This document shows positions 24,781 through 33,084 of a stretch of DNA of 46,444 bases, piece by piece. This DNA is from Elusimicrobia bacterium GWA2_56_46. GTDB taxonomy: Bacteria > Elusimicrobiota > Elusimicrobia > Elusimicrobiales > UBA9959. Within the stretch, counting starts at the first letter, position 1. Each line of letters starts with the position of its first letter. A program made the translations under genes and the position numbers. The notes beneath the pieces are model-generated. The model made no database searches, was not told the origin of the DNA, and worked only from the letters and a program-made list of their open reading frames with translations. The stretch is from NCBI GenBank assembly GCA_001799575.1, contig MGTT01000029.1, positions 1 through 46,444 of the forward strand. Reading direction: 5' to 3'.

Positions 24781-26529
24781 TTACAGCAATCCGATACCAC
24801 GATAATATTTTTTCAGCTCCTTAAGAGCGCGCCTGTCCGCGGGCCCAAGACCCGCGGACGGCCTGTTTTCGGCCAGCATGAGCGTAAGGCGGGCTTCGGG
24901 ATGATCCGGATCCGCTTTTAAAGCCCTTTGCAAAAAGTCTTTAGCGGCGCGGCTGTCGGATTTAAGGCGCAGCATCCCCGCCAGGAACAGCGCGTCGGCC
25001 CAGCGGGGCCGTTTTGTAATTATAGCGTCGGCCTCCTGCGCGGCTTCGGCGCGCCGGCCGCATTTGGCCAAAGCGTAAGCCCGGAGCAGTCTTAACTGGA
25101 AATTCCGCGGATCCGTCCCGGCCGCCTGTCCGAGCTGATCCAGGGCGGCCGGGCAGTCGCCGGAATGCATGTACATCGCGGCCAGATTGACCCGCGCCCT
25201 GGGCACGGACGGGCCGTTTTCCACGGCTGCGGAAAAAAATGAAAAATTATCCCTGAAGTCCGGGATCCGCCCGACGCTGTTAAAAGCCAGCGCCGCCGCC
25301 CAAAGCCAGGCGGCCCCGGCCAGGTAAAACCGCGGTGTTCTCCCCAGGCGCGTTATAAGGATAAATATCTGCGCGGCAACCACCGCAAATCCGGCGAGCG
25401 GCAGATACAGGTAGCGGTCGGCTTTTATGTTGTATATCGGCCAGATATTCAGCACGGGCAGAAGAGTTATAAGGATAAGGGCCAGGCCCAGCCCCTCAAG
25501 GCGTCTCTTTACAAGGAGCAGGACGGCCGCGGCCGTTACGGCAAGGTTCGCCGCCAGCGGCCAAAGCCCCCGCACGGCCGAGATGATCACCGGAGGATTA
25601 TAGTCCGAATTGAGATACAGCGGGAGCGGAAAGGCCGTGAGATAGTCAAGCGCCACGCGCGACATAGTGTAAAGCCTTGCCATGGGGTTTTCATAGATCA
25701 GCCGCCAGGGAAGAACCATGGAAACCTGGCTTGTTTTATGCGCGGCGTAAGGAAAAAGGAATTTCGGATAGAAGAAGGAAAACCCCGGGATGCCGGGACT
25801 GGACACTCCCGGCATCGCGTAACCACTGCGCGGTATTCTGAACCATAAATAGAAAACGGCCGCGAGCGCCAGCGCCGCCATAAGCGGACGGATCCTTCCC
25901 ATGCCCTCTTTCCCGCTTTCAAAATAAACCGCCACGAGCGCCGCGGCCGGCATGACTACCGCGGTTTCCACGCTGAGCATGGCGGACAAATAGCAGACCG
26001 CCGCCATGACCGCGGTTAAGAGGTTTGGTTTCCTTGAGTGGAAGATCACGGCCGCCAGCCCCGCCGTGAAAAAGAAAAAACCCAGGAGATGCGAGCGGAA
26101 AGTGATCACGTGCACGGTTTCCGCGGACGCGGGATGCAGGGCAAAAACCAGGGCTCCGAAAAAAGCCGGCAAACCGGAGCCGCAAAGCACGAGAATAAGC
26201 AGAAACACCAGAACCGAATTGAAAGCGTGAAGGAGGGAATTTGTCAGATGCAGTCCCCCGATGCTTCCGCCGGCGCAGGCATCGGCTATCAGGGTGGCGT
26301 TCACCACCGGCCGCGCGCTCATAGGAACAGGCAGCATCCTGAACAGGTTGAGCGGATTAACGGCCGGGCCCAGATTCGCGCAGTCGCCGGCGAAAGCGTT
26401 ATGCTCCACCAGATAGTAGTCGTCCCATAACAGTTCGCGCGGCGCGAAAGGCGCGTAAAGCGCCAGCGCCGCGGCAAAGACAAGCAGCGCCCCCAGCAGT
26501 ATCCTCCGCGGTTTTTCCACGCAGACCAT
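24781..26529 (-). CDS. TMTC/PMT-like membrane glycosyltransferase with C-terminal TPRs
   Basis: 582 aa. About 10-12 membrane helices fill residues 9-435. The first luminal loop carries WDDYYLVEHN with Asp36-Asp37, as in GT-C enzymes such as TMTC and protein O-mannosyltransferases that use lipid-linked sugars. The helix-loop RSHLLGFFFF and the late YNIKADRYLYLPLAG segment are also typical. Residues about 445-560 are TPR-like (ARVNLAAMYMHSGDCPAALDQLGQAAG, LRAYALAKCGRRAEAAQEAD). Likely role: transfer of a lipid-linked sugar to a protein or glycan outside the cytoplasmic membrane. The GT2 at 27855 could supply the lipid-linked donor. A TATCAT box lies 7 nt before the ATG. Confidence 0.85.
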   Translation of the reverse strand: MVCVEKPRRILLGALLVFAAALALYAPFAPRELLWDDYYLVEHNAFAGDCANLGPAVNPLNLFRMLPVPMSARPVVNATLIADACAGGSIGGLHLTNSLLHAFNSVLVFLLILVLCGSGLPAFFGALVFALHPASAETVHVITFRSHLLGFFFFTAGLAAVIFHSRKPNLLTAVMAAVCYLSAMLSVETAVVMPAAALVAVYFESGKEGMGRIRPLMAALALAAVFYLWFRIPRSGYAMPGVSSPGIPGFSFFYPKFLFPYAAHKTSQVSMVLPWRLIYENPMARLYTMSRVALDYLTAFPLPLYLNSDYNPPVIISAVRGLWPLAANLAVTAAAVLLLVKRRLEGLGLALILITLLPVLNIWPIYNIKADRYLYLPLAGFAVVAAQIFILITRLGRTPRFYLAGAAWLWAAALAFNSVGRIPDFRDNFSFFSAAVENGPSVPRARVNLAAMYMHSGDCPAALDQLGQAAGTDPRNFQLRLLRAYALAKCGRRAEAAQEADAIITKRPRWADALFLAGMLRLKSDSRAAKDFLQRALKADPDHPEARLTLMLAENRPSAGLGPADRRALKELKKYYRGIGLL

Positions 26530-26536
26530 GCTGGTT

Positions 26537-26581
26537 ATGATACCTAATTATTTGAAACTCTGAGGCAAGAAAAGGTAAACT
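26537..26581. promoter_or_regulatory. Divergent promoters with (near-)leaderless geometry
   Basis: Leftward: TATCAT (26537-26542, minus strand) ends 7 nt before the ATG at 26529. Rightward: TTGAAA (26552-26557), 18-bp spacer, TAAACT (26576-26581), 9 nt before the ATG at 26591. Neither gene has a Shine-Dalgarno site in this 61-bp gap. Confidence 0.5.
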
Positions 26582-26590
26582 GACAGTCCC

Positions 26591-27838
26591 ATGAAAGAAA
26601 AAATCCTGAAAAAGATCGAAAGCTACGAAGCTTACGCGATAGAACTGCAGAAAGGCCTGACTGCCATACCGGCCATCTCCCCCTCAAGCGGCGGCGAGGG
26701 CGAATACGACAAGGCCGTCTATCTGGAAAAAGAGCTGAAAAAACTTAAATTTGATTCCATCGAATGGATAAACGCCCCCCATAAAGAGGCCAAGAACGGC
26801 ATACGGCCCAACCTCATCGCCCGTTACAACGGGACTAAACGCGGAAAGACCCTGTGGCTTATGTCCCACCTGGATGTCGTCCCGCCCGGCGAGCTGAAAC
26901 TCTGGAAATCCGACCCGTACAAACTGAAAGTGGAGGGCCGGAATCTCATAGGCCGGGGCGTGGAAGACAACCAGCAGGCCGTTGTTTCAAGCCTGCTGGT
27001 GGCGCGCGCCATGATGGATCTGGATTTCAGGCCGGAACTGGATCTCGCGCTTTTGTTCTGCGCGGATGAAGAGACCGGCTCCGGCTTCGGAGCGGACTAT
27101 CTCGTCGAGCACCATCCCGGGCTCTTCGGCAGGGAAGATATGTTCTTCGTGCCCGATTCCGGCACGGAAGACGGCTCCGCCATAGAAGTGGCGGAAAAAT
27201 CCATCCTGTGGCTGAAAGTTTCCACGCACGGCAAGCAATGCCACGCTTCCCGGCCGGCTCTGGGCGTCAACGCTTTCAGGGCCGCGAGCGCGCTGGTGAT
27301 CAAATTCGGCTCTCTGTATGAAAAATTCCCGCACAGGGACGGCCTGTACGACCCGCCCATCAGCACCTTTGAGCCGACCAAGAAAGAGGCCAATGTTCCC
27401 AACGTCAACACCCTGCCCGGGGAAGACGTGTTCTATATGGACTGCCGCGTCATGCCTAAATACCAGCTTTCCGACGTTAAAGCGGAAATGCGCCGCCTGG
27501 CCGACGAGGTGGAAAAAACGCACGGTGTAAAGATAGCTTTTGAACCGCAGCAGGAATCCCAGGCCGCCCCGCCCACCGACCCCGGCGCGCAGATCATTAC
27601 GGCCCTTAAAAAAGCCATAAAAGAGGTCTATAAAGTGGAGCCCAAAGTTCTGGGCATAGGCGGCGGCACAGTGGCGGCCTGCTTCAGGCATCTCAACCTC
27701 CCCGCGGCGGTCTACTCGCGCCTCAACGAAAGCGCGCACCAGCCCAACGAATACTGTATCCTGGACAATCTGATAGGCGACGCCAAGGTGTTCGCGGTCT
27801 CAGCGCTGCTCCTCGGCGGCAAACAGACAGCCGCGTAG
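26591..27838 (+). CDS. M20-family metallopeptidase (dipeptidase/deacylase type)
   Basis: 415 aa cytoplasmic di-zinc hydrolase. The M20 metal ligands and catalytic residues are all visible: His93 and Asp95 (SHLDVVPPG), bridging Asp126 (GRGVEDN), catalytic Glu160 and ligand Glu161 (ADEETGSG), Asp189 (VPDSG), and C-terminal His383 (ESAHQPNEY). The dimerisation insert with His218 (HGKQCHASRP) is present. The family cleaves dipeptides, acetylated amino acids or succinyl-diaminopimelate; sequence alone does not decide which. The promoter TTGAAA-18-TAAACT is good. Downstream genes start 16 bp later, so it may be the first gene of the biosynthetic run. Confidence 0.92.
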   Translation: MKEKILKKIESYEAYAIELQKGLTAIPAISPSSGGEGEYDKAVYLEKELKKLKFDSIEWINAPHKEAKNGIRPNLIARYNGTKRGKTLWLMSHLDVVPPGELKLWKSDPYKLKVEGRNLIGRGVEDNQQAVVSSLLVARAMMDLDFRPELDLALLFCADEETGSGFGADYLVEHHPGLFGREDMFFVPDSGTEDGSAIEVAEKSILWLKVSTHGKQCHASRPALGVNAFRAASALVIKFGSLYEKFPHRDGLYDPPISTFEPTKKEANVPNVNTLPGEDVFYMDCRVMPKYQLSDVKAEMRRLADEVEKTHGVKIAFEPQQESQAAPPTDPGAQIITALKKAIKEVYKVEPKVLGIGGGTVAACFRHLNLPAAVYSRLNESAHQPNEYCILDNLIGDAKVFAVSALLLGGKQTAA

Positions 27839-27854
27839 CCGCGGAAATTTCTTA

Positions 27855-28607
27855 ATGATGGCAAACGATCCCCACGGCTCCTGGACGGACGGCGGCGATT
27901 TCCGGACGAAGCGGGCGCCGGAAGTTTCGGTCATCATACCCTGCCTCAACGAGGCCTTGAACGCGGCGCTTTACGAGGAGACTCTTTTCACGCCCCTTGC
28001 CGCGGCCCCTTTCGACAGCGAGGTGATCTTCTCGGACGGCGGCAGTTCGGACGGCACTCCTGAAATAATAGAGCGGCTCTCCGCGCGAAAAACGGAAGTG
28101 CGGGTGCTCAGATCGGAAAACAACACGTGTTTTGCCGAGTCTATCGCCAGGGCGCTGGCCGTCTCCAAAGGCGAATACATAGTTCTGTTCGAGGCCGACC
28201 TCTCTTTTGCGCCCGGGGACATCTCAAAATTGCTTGCTGCCGCGAAAGCCGGGAATTACGACTGCGTCTGCGGGTCTCCTTTCCTGGGAAGTTTCGAGGG
28301 CCTCGGCTTTACAAGGGAAGCCCTGACGCGCTTTGCCAATCTGCTTCTGCGCCTGCGCTTTGACGGCAGCGTCACCTCCTACACGCAGATCTTTAAACTT
28401 TTCAGGGCCGACTCGCTCAGAACCCTGGATTTTGAAAGCAAAGGATTTTCCCTTGACGCCGAACTCCTGGCGAAATGCCTGTCGCGCGGGTTCAGGATCA
28501 ATGAAGTGCCGGTAATAATGAAAGGCCGGGAACTTGGCGACTCCAAATTGAACGTGGTGCCCGAGATCCTCAACTGCCTGGGCCTTATCTTAAAGGGCGT
28601 ACGGTAA
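27855..28607 (+). CDS. Family 2 glycosyltransferase, dolichyl-phosphate-sugar-synthase-like
   Basis: 250 aa, GT-A fold, no membrane helices. PEVSVIIPCLNEA at the N-terminus, FSDGGSSDGTPEII and EYIVLFEADLSF are the nucleotide-sugar and metal-site strands. The C-terminal part (SYTQIFKLFRADSLR, FSLDAELLAKCLSRGFRINEVPV) matches polyprenyl-phosphate mannose/glucose synthases. Likely reaction: transfer of a sugar from NDP-sugar to polyprenyl phosphate, producing a donor that GT-C enzymes such as the TMTC-like protein at 24781 use. The ATG at 27855 has an alternative ATG 3 nt later. It is 3 bp from the next glycosyltransferase, so the two are co-transcribed. Confidence 0.88.
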   Translation: MMANDPHGSWTDGGDFRTKRAPEVSVIIPCLNEALNAALYEETLFTPLAAAPFDSEVIFSDGGSSDGTPEIIERLSARKTEVRVLRSENNTCFAESIARALAVSKGEYIVLFEADLSFAPGDISKLLAAAKAGNYDCVCGSPFLGSFEGLGFTREALTRFANLLLRLRFDGSVTSYTQIFKLFRADSLRTLDFESKGFSLDAELLAKCLSRGFRINEVPVIMKGRELGDSKLNVVPEILNCLGLILKGVR

Positions 28608-28610
28608 TTT

Positions 28611-29834
28611 ATGAACATTTCACCGGATAGGAACGCGGCCGGAGCAGGGCGCAAGGTGCTGTTGATCACCCCGCGCTTCCCTTTTCCGCCCGTCAGCGGC
28701 GGAGAAAAATGGGCCGCCAGCCTGGCCGGAAGCCTGGCCGCGCGCAACGAGATCTCCCTTTTTTCATTTACAAATCCGGGGACGGAAAGCCATCAGGCCG
28801 CGCTGGCGATGAGTCTGGAGGCCAGGCTTTTTAAAAAGGTCTTCCTTCTGCCCAGGCCCTCCGGCGGGGCGGACAAAAGGCTGCCGTCGCTGCCGGCCAG
28901 TTACTGGTCGCCGGAAGCCGCGGCGAAACTTTCGGAGGCCGTGGCGGAATCCGGCGCGGAAATAGCCCATATACTCTTTTCGGAAATGGCCTGTTACGAG
29001 GCGGCCATTCCCGCCGCCCTGCCGGTGGTCTACACGGAGATAGATTCAAGCTACCTTTACCCGTGGAAGTCTTATCTGCGGGAAACGGCGGGTTTCAAGG
29101 GGTTTTTCAAGGCCGGGGAATTTTTCAAATCCCGCTCCTACGCGCGCAGACACTACGGCCGTTTCGCCGCCGCCACTTTCATAACCGCGAGCGACGGGCG
29201 CGACATAGCCCGCTACCTCGCGACTGGGATAACGGCGGTGACGCCCAACGCGGTAAACCCCGCCGAGTTCACCCCGCCGCCGGAATTTGAAAAAAGACCG
29301 GGGGAAATAGTCTTTCTGGGCCATTACCCCCATTACCCCAACGAGGACGCGGCCCTGCGCCTGGCGCTGGATATTTTTCCCCGCGTCAAGGCGGCGGCCG
29401 GGGGAACAAGCCTGACCCTGGCCGGTTCCTGCCCCACGCCCGCGATCACCGCCCTGGCCGGACCGGATATTTCAGTACCGGGCACCGCCGCCGACATCCG
29501 CCCTTATCTCTGGCGGGCGCAGGTGTTCGCCGCGCCCGTGCGTTACGGTCTGGGCACAAAGGGGAAGATCCTGGAAGCTTTCGCCGCCGGCCTGCCGGTA
29601 GTGGCCTCGAAAGAAGCGGCCGCGGGCGTAGAAGGAGCCGAAGACTCCAGGCACCTGCTGACCGCGTCCTCCGACTCTGATTTCGCGGCAAAAGTCGCGC
29701 GGCTTCTCGGCGATAAAGCGTTAAGGGAACGCCTGGCCGCGGAGGCGCTGAAACTTGTGGGCGGGAAATTTTCCTTTACCGGCGTAGTGTCCACGGTGGC
29801 CGGAATTTACGGGCGGGTGCTGGATGGCCGTTGA
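28611..29834 (+). CDS. GT4-type glycosyltransferase (GT-B fold)
   Basis: 407 aa. The N-terminal acceptor half starts VLLITPRFPFPPVSGGEKWAASL with the glycine-rich loop of GT4 enzymes. The C-terminal donor half has VFLGHYPHYPNEDAALRL, SLTLAGSCP, and the nucleotide-sugar motif YGLGTKGKILEAFAAGLPVVAS followed by Glu643-type acidic EGAEDSRHLL. It would add a sugar in the cytoplasm to a lipid-linked or peptide acceptor. It overlaps the next radical SAM gene by 11 bp and follows the GT2 gene by 3 bp, so all three form one transcription unit. Confidence 0.88.
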   Translation: MNISPDRNAAGAGRKVLLITPRFPFPPVSGGEKWAASLAGSLAARNEISLFSFTNPGTESHQAALAMSLEARLFKKVFLLPRPSGGADKRLPSLPASYWSPEAAAKLSEAVAESGAEIAHILFSEMACYEAAIPAALPVVYTEIDSSYLYPWKSYLRETAGFKGFFKAGEFFKSRSYARRHYGRFAAATFITASDGRDIARYLATGITAVTPNAVNPAEFTPPPEFEKRPGEIVFLGHYPHYPNEDAALRLALDIFPRVKAAAGGTSLTLAGSCPTPAITALAGPDISVPGTAADIRPYLWRAQVFAAPVRYGLGTKGKILEAFAAGLPVVASKEAAAGVEGAEDSRHLLTASSDSDFAAKVARLLGDKALRERLAAEALKLVGGKFSFTGVVSTVAGIYGRVLDGR

Positions 29835-30726
29835 AGCCCTGCATCTGGAACTGCTGCACGCCTGCCCGCTCAAATGCCTGGCCTGCGACCACCGCGCCCT
29901 TGGCGCCGGACGCCTTTCCGCCCGGCGGATAAAAGCGGTTTTCTCCGCCGGAGAATTTAGAAACCTGCGCCTGGTCTCTTTTTCCGGCGGCGAGCCCCTG
30001 CTTCATCCCGGCCTGGCCGGCATAGTCTCGCAGGCGGCTTCCGCCTTTCCGGCCGCCGCGCTGGTGGTGCTGACCAGCCTTTATGACACCGGAAAGTTAG
30101 ATCGTTTTCTGCGGGCGCTCCCGGCGGGACCGCGCGGCAGGCTGCATCTCGGTTCTTCCCTGGACGGCCCGCCCGCGGTGCACGACGAAATGCGCGGCCG
30201 CGCCGGGGCTTTCGACGGACTGAAAGCCTCGGTAAGATCCGCGAGAAAAACTTTTCCTTTTCTTTCCATAGGGTGCACTTTCACCGCCACTTCGCGGAAC
30301 GCCGCCTTTTTCTACGAGGCCTGGCTGGAAGCAAGGCGGACGCTCAACGTCCCCCTGGGAATACAATTCCTTGTTCCGAACGCGAATACCGCGGGACTGG
30401 AACTGACGGCGGCCGACAGAAAGGCCCTGGCCGCCGGGATAAAAGCCGCCTTGTCCGGCCTCGGAAAAGAAAGCCGGCGGAACCCCGGCGGAGAAGCCAA
30501 CTTAAAAGCGGCCCTGAAATTCCTGGACGGCGGAACCCCCGCCGGAGTATGCGGGGCGGGAAAAACCTTTCTGATGCTTTCCCCCGACGGACTTTTCTAC
30601 CTCTGCCCCTTCCACAAGGAGGTAACGGCTCCGCTCCCGGAGATCGCCTCCCTGCGCGGACGGCTGAAAGCGGCCGCCCTGAAAGACTGCTCCGTCTGCT
30701 TCCTCCGCTGCGCGCAAATTGTATAA
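29824..30726 (+). CDS. Radical SAM/SPASM-type enzyme
   Basis: 300 aa. CxxxCxxC is Cys14, Cys18, Cys21 (LLHACPLKCLACDHR), very close to the N-terminus; SFSGGEPLLHPGL follows. The C-terminal part has VCGAGKTFLMLSPDGLFYLCPFHKE and DCSVCFLRC, a SPASM-like set of cysteines for an auxiliary cluster. Such enzymes are commonly peptide or peptidyl-carrier modifying; here the neighbours are glycosyltransferases and a polysaccharide-type exporter. The ATG at 29824 overlaps the stop of the GT4 gene. A promoter for the next gene is embedded in its last codons. Confidence 0.88.
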   Translation: MAVEALHLELLHACPLKCLACDHRALGAGRLSARRIKAVFSAGEFRNLRLVSFSGGEPLLHPGLAGIVSQAASAFPAAALVVLTSLYDTGKLDRFLRALPAGPRGRLHLGSSLDGPPAVHDEMRGRAGAFDGLKASVRSARKTFPFLSIGCTFTATSRNAAFFYEAWLEARRTLNVPLGIQFLVPNANTAGLELTAADRKALAAGIKAALSGLGKESRRNPGGEANLKAALKFLDGGTPAGVCGAGKTFLMLSPDGLFYLCPFHKEVTAPLPEIASLRGRLKAAALKDCSVCFLRCAQIV

Positions 30727-30727
30727 T
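30722..30727 (+). promoter_or_regulatory. -10 box of a predicted leaderless promoter (ABC permease)
   Basis: TATAAT, then CAGACT, then the ATG at 30734. It overlaps the stop of the preceding gene, so the exporter can be transcribed on its own. The -35 region is weak. Confidence 0.5.
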
Positions 30728-30733
30728 CAGACT

Positions 30734-31489
30734 ATGGGAAAGGCCGGATTAAATAAACTTATCGCTTTGGCCGGCGTAGAGTGGCGCCTGCGCCAGCAAA
30801 GCACTTTCCTCGGCTTCCTCTGGACCCTGCTCAACCCCGCCCTCATGTTCGCCGTGCTCTACGGCCTTTTCGTGAAATGGCTGGGCCGCGCCCAGGACGG
30901 CTACGCCGTCTTTCTGCTGATCGGCATAGTACAGTGGAATTTTTTCGCCTCGGCCACCTCAGCCGCCCTTTCAAGTCTTCCCAGGCGCGGCCCGCTGCTG
31001 GAAAACTACCCCCTGGCCCTGGAGATCCCAGTTCTGGCGGCGGTTCTCAGCGTATATTTTTCCCATCTGCTGGAACTGGCCTCCCTGGCCGCTATACTCG
31101 CTTTTTTCCAGGCTCCGCCCTCCGCCGCCTGGCTCTGGCTGATAGGCCTGGATCTGGCCTATCTGGCCCTGGCCGCCGGGATCGGCCTGATCCTGGCCGG
31201 TCTCTTCGCCTTTTACACGGACATGGAGAGGATCTGGAGCATCCTGCTCTCCGCCGGCTTCTTCCTGACCCCGGTCTTTTATCCGCTCTCCGTCATAGCG
31301 CCGGAAAAGGCCCGCCTGATAGGCTCCAGCCCCCTCACCGCCGTCATAGAAAGCTCCCGCGCGGCCCTCTCGGGCGGCGCCCCGCTCCCGGCGGATCTGA
31401 TCCGCCTCTGTCTCTGGGCCGCGGCGGCGGCGGCGGCGGGCGCCGCTTTCATGCGGCTGAACCGCTCCAGGATAGGAGACTCGCTGTGA
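30734..31489 (+). CDS. ABC-2 type permease of a polysaccharide/teichoic-acid exporter
   Basis: 251 aa. The ATG at 30734 is chosen over an in-frame TTG at 30719, because the TTG lies upstream of the -10 box and inside the previous gene. Six hydrophobic helices follow an amphipathic N-terminus; YGLFVKWLGRA, VQWNFFASATSAALSSL and FFLTPVFYPLSVIAPEKARLIGSSPLTAVIES are typical of Wzm/TagG-type permeases that move lipid-linked glycans across the inner membrane. The ATPase gene starts in the overlapping GTGA of its stop. Pairing with the unusual ATPase-deacetylase fusion suggests the exported molecule is processed during export. Confidence 0.9.
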   Translation: MGKAGLNKLIALAGVEWRLRQQSTFLGFLWTLLNPALMFAVLYGLFVKWLGRAQDGYAVFLLIGIVQWNFFASATSAALSSLPRRGPLLENYPLALEIPVLAAVLSVYFSHLLELASLAAILAFFQAPPSAAWLWLIGLDLAYLALAAGIGLILAGLFAFYTDMERIWSILLSAGFFLTPVFYPLSVIAPEKARLIGSSPLTAVIESSRAALSGGAPLPADLIRLCLWAAAAAAAGAAFMRLNRSRIGDSL

Positions 31490-33084
31490 CCGGCCTCTCG
31501 GTAAAGAACATCTCGAAGATCTTCCGCGTGGAGCTCCCGCGCGAGGACACTTTCTCCGCCCTGACCCGGTTTTTCAGCGGCCGCTCCCCCTCCGCCGATT
31601 TCCTCGCCCTGGACTCCGTCTCTCTGGATCTGAAACCCGGTTCGGCCCTGGCGATATGCGGTCCGAACGGTTCCGGGAAAACGACCCTGCTTAAGATCCT
31701 GGCCGGGATCACGCTGCCTTCGTCCGGCTCCGTCTCAGGCGGCGGGAAAAGGGCCTGCCTGCTGGGTTTCTCTTCGATCCTGCAGGAGAGACTGAGCGTC
31801 AAGGAAAACGCCGCGCTCTGCGCCGTCTTTTTCGAACTTCCCGGCCGAACCGCGGATAACGCCGAAAAGATCATGTCCTCGTCTGACCTCGGCCATCTGC
31901 GCAACGCGCGCGCCGGGGAGCTTTCCGCCGGCATGAAGCTGCGCCTGCCGTTCATGGCGGCGCTTGCCTCGGGAGCGGATCTGTTCCTGATAGACGAAAC
32001 GCTGGCCGTGGGCGACGCGGGATTCAAAGCGAGATGCCTGAAAGAACTCCGGGCGCTGCAGGCGCGCGGAGCGATCCTGGTTTTCGCGACGCACGACGCG
32101 GAACTGGCCCGGACGCTGGCCGGCGAGGCCCTGGTGCTTGAAAACGGCCGCGTGATCTTTCACGGCGCTCCGGATAAAATGCCGAAGCCCGGCGGGGCCG
32201 GCATGATGGGAGCGGATTTCGGGAGGGGCCTGGAACGGATCCCGCTCCTTTACTCGCTGCTGAAAGAGGCCGGCTTCGGATTTTCCGGATTCCCTCCGGC
32301 CTCCGACGAGGATCTGCTGCTTGTCCACTCCCGCTCCTGGCTGGCCCGCCTCAAAGCCAACGACCTGAACCCTGAAGAGGAAAAGGAACTGGCCCTGCCG
32401 CATTCAAAATTAATCCTCCCTTATTCCTGGCTTCTGGCCGGCGGCGCCATAGCCGCGGCCCGCGGCGCGCTGGAGCGCGGCCTGGGCATCTTTCCCCGGG
32501 GCGGCGGCCACCACGCTTTCCCGGAGCGCGGCGAAGGCCTTTACCCGGTCAACGATATCGCCGTGGCCGCGCGCGTCCTGCTGAAAGAAAAGCTGGTTAA
32601 ACGGCCGGCCGTCATAGACCTGGACGCCCATCAGGGCAACGGCACGGCTTTCATATTTTCAGGAGGCGAGGTCAAAACTTTTTCCGTCCACAGGGCCGAC
32701 GGCCACCCGCGCAACCGCGTGCGCTCGTCCATGGACGCGGAGATCCCGGCCGGCGCGCGCGACCGGGTCTATCTGGAGGCCGTAAAAAAAGGCGTAAAAG
32801 ATTTCCTGAAAATGGCGAAACCGGATCTTGTTTTCGCTCTTTGTTCGGCGGACGCTTTCGAAAAGGACTCGTTCGGAGGCCTCAGGATCTCTATGGAAGG
32901 GCTGAAAAAAAGGGACACACTGCTGTTTAAAACACTGGCCGGCCTGGGAATACCCGCCTGCCTGGTCCTGGGCGGCTCCTACAGTTCTCCGGAAGAAGCG
33001 GCCCGCATAAATTTAAACACCATAAAAGCCGCCGCCGAAGCCTATCCGGCCTTCGATAAAACCGTCCTGGAGTCCATCCGATGA
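31486..33084 (+). CDS. ABC exporter ATPase fused to a histone-deacetylase-superfamily domain
   Basis: 532 aa from the GTG at 31486, which overlaps the permease stop. Residues 1-230 are a Wzt/TagH-type ATPase: Walker A GPNGSGKT (59-66), signature ELSAGMKLRL, Walker B LFLIDETLAVGD and the switch His in FATHD. Residues about 245-530 are a full HDAC/AcuC/acetylpolyamine-amidohydrolase fold: His342-His343 (GGGHHAF), zinc ligands Asp380 and His382 (DLDAHQGNG), third ligand Asp456 (SADAFEKD), and the transition-state Tyr499 (GGSYSS). There is no stop between the halves; an internal ATG pair at residues 240-241 could allow a separate deacetylase as well. HDAC-fold enzymes remove acyl groups from amines; here it could deacylate the exported product. 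In Wzt the C-terminal extension instead binds the glycan. Confidence 0.88.
   Translation: MTGLSVKNISKIFRVELPREDTFSALTRFFSGRSPSADFLALDSVSLDLKPGSALAICGPNGSGKTTLLKILAGITLPSSGSVSGGGKRACLLGFSSILQERLSVKENAALCAVFFELPGRTADNAEKIMSSSDLGHLRNARAGELSAGMKLRLPFMAALASGADLFLIDETLAVGDAGFKARCLKELRALQARGAILVFATHDAELARTLAGEALVLENGRVIFHGAPDKMPKPGGAGMMGADFGRGLERIPLLYSLLKEAGFGFSGFPPASDEDLLLVHSRSWLARLKANDLNPEEEKELALPHSKLILPYSWLLAGGAIAAARGALERGLGIFPRGGGHHAFPERGEGLYPVNDIAVAARVLLKEKLVKRPAVIDLDAHQGNGTAFIFSGGEVKTFSVHRADGHPRNRVRSSMDAEIPAGARDRVYLEAVKKGVKDFLKMAKPDLVFALCSADAFEKDSFGGLRISMEGLKKRDTLLFKTLAGLGIPACLVLGGSYSSPEEAARINLNTIKAAAEAYPAFDKTVLESIR

Noticed and set aside
30781-31485. Upstream half of the frame containing the ABC-deacetylase fusion
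   Set aside because: This part is an out-of-frame shadow of the permease; the ATPase similarity begins right at the GTG at 31486.
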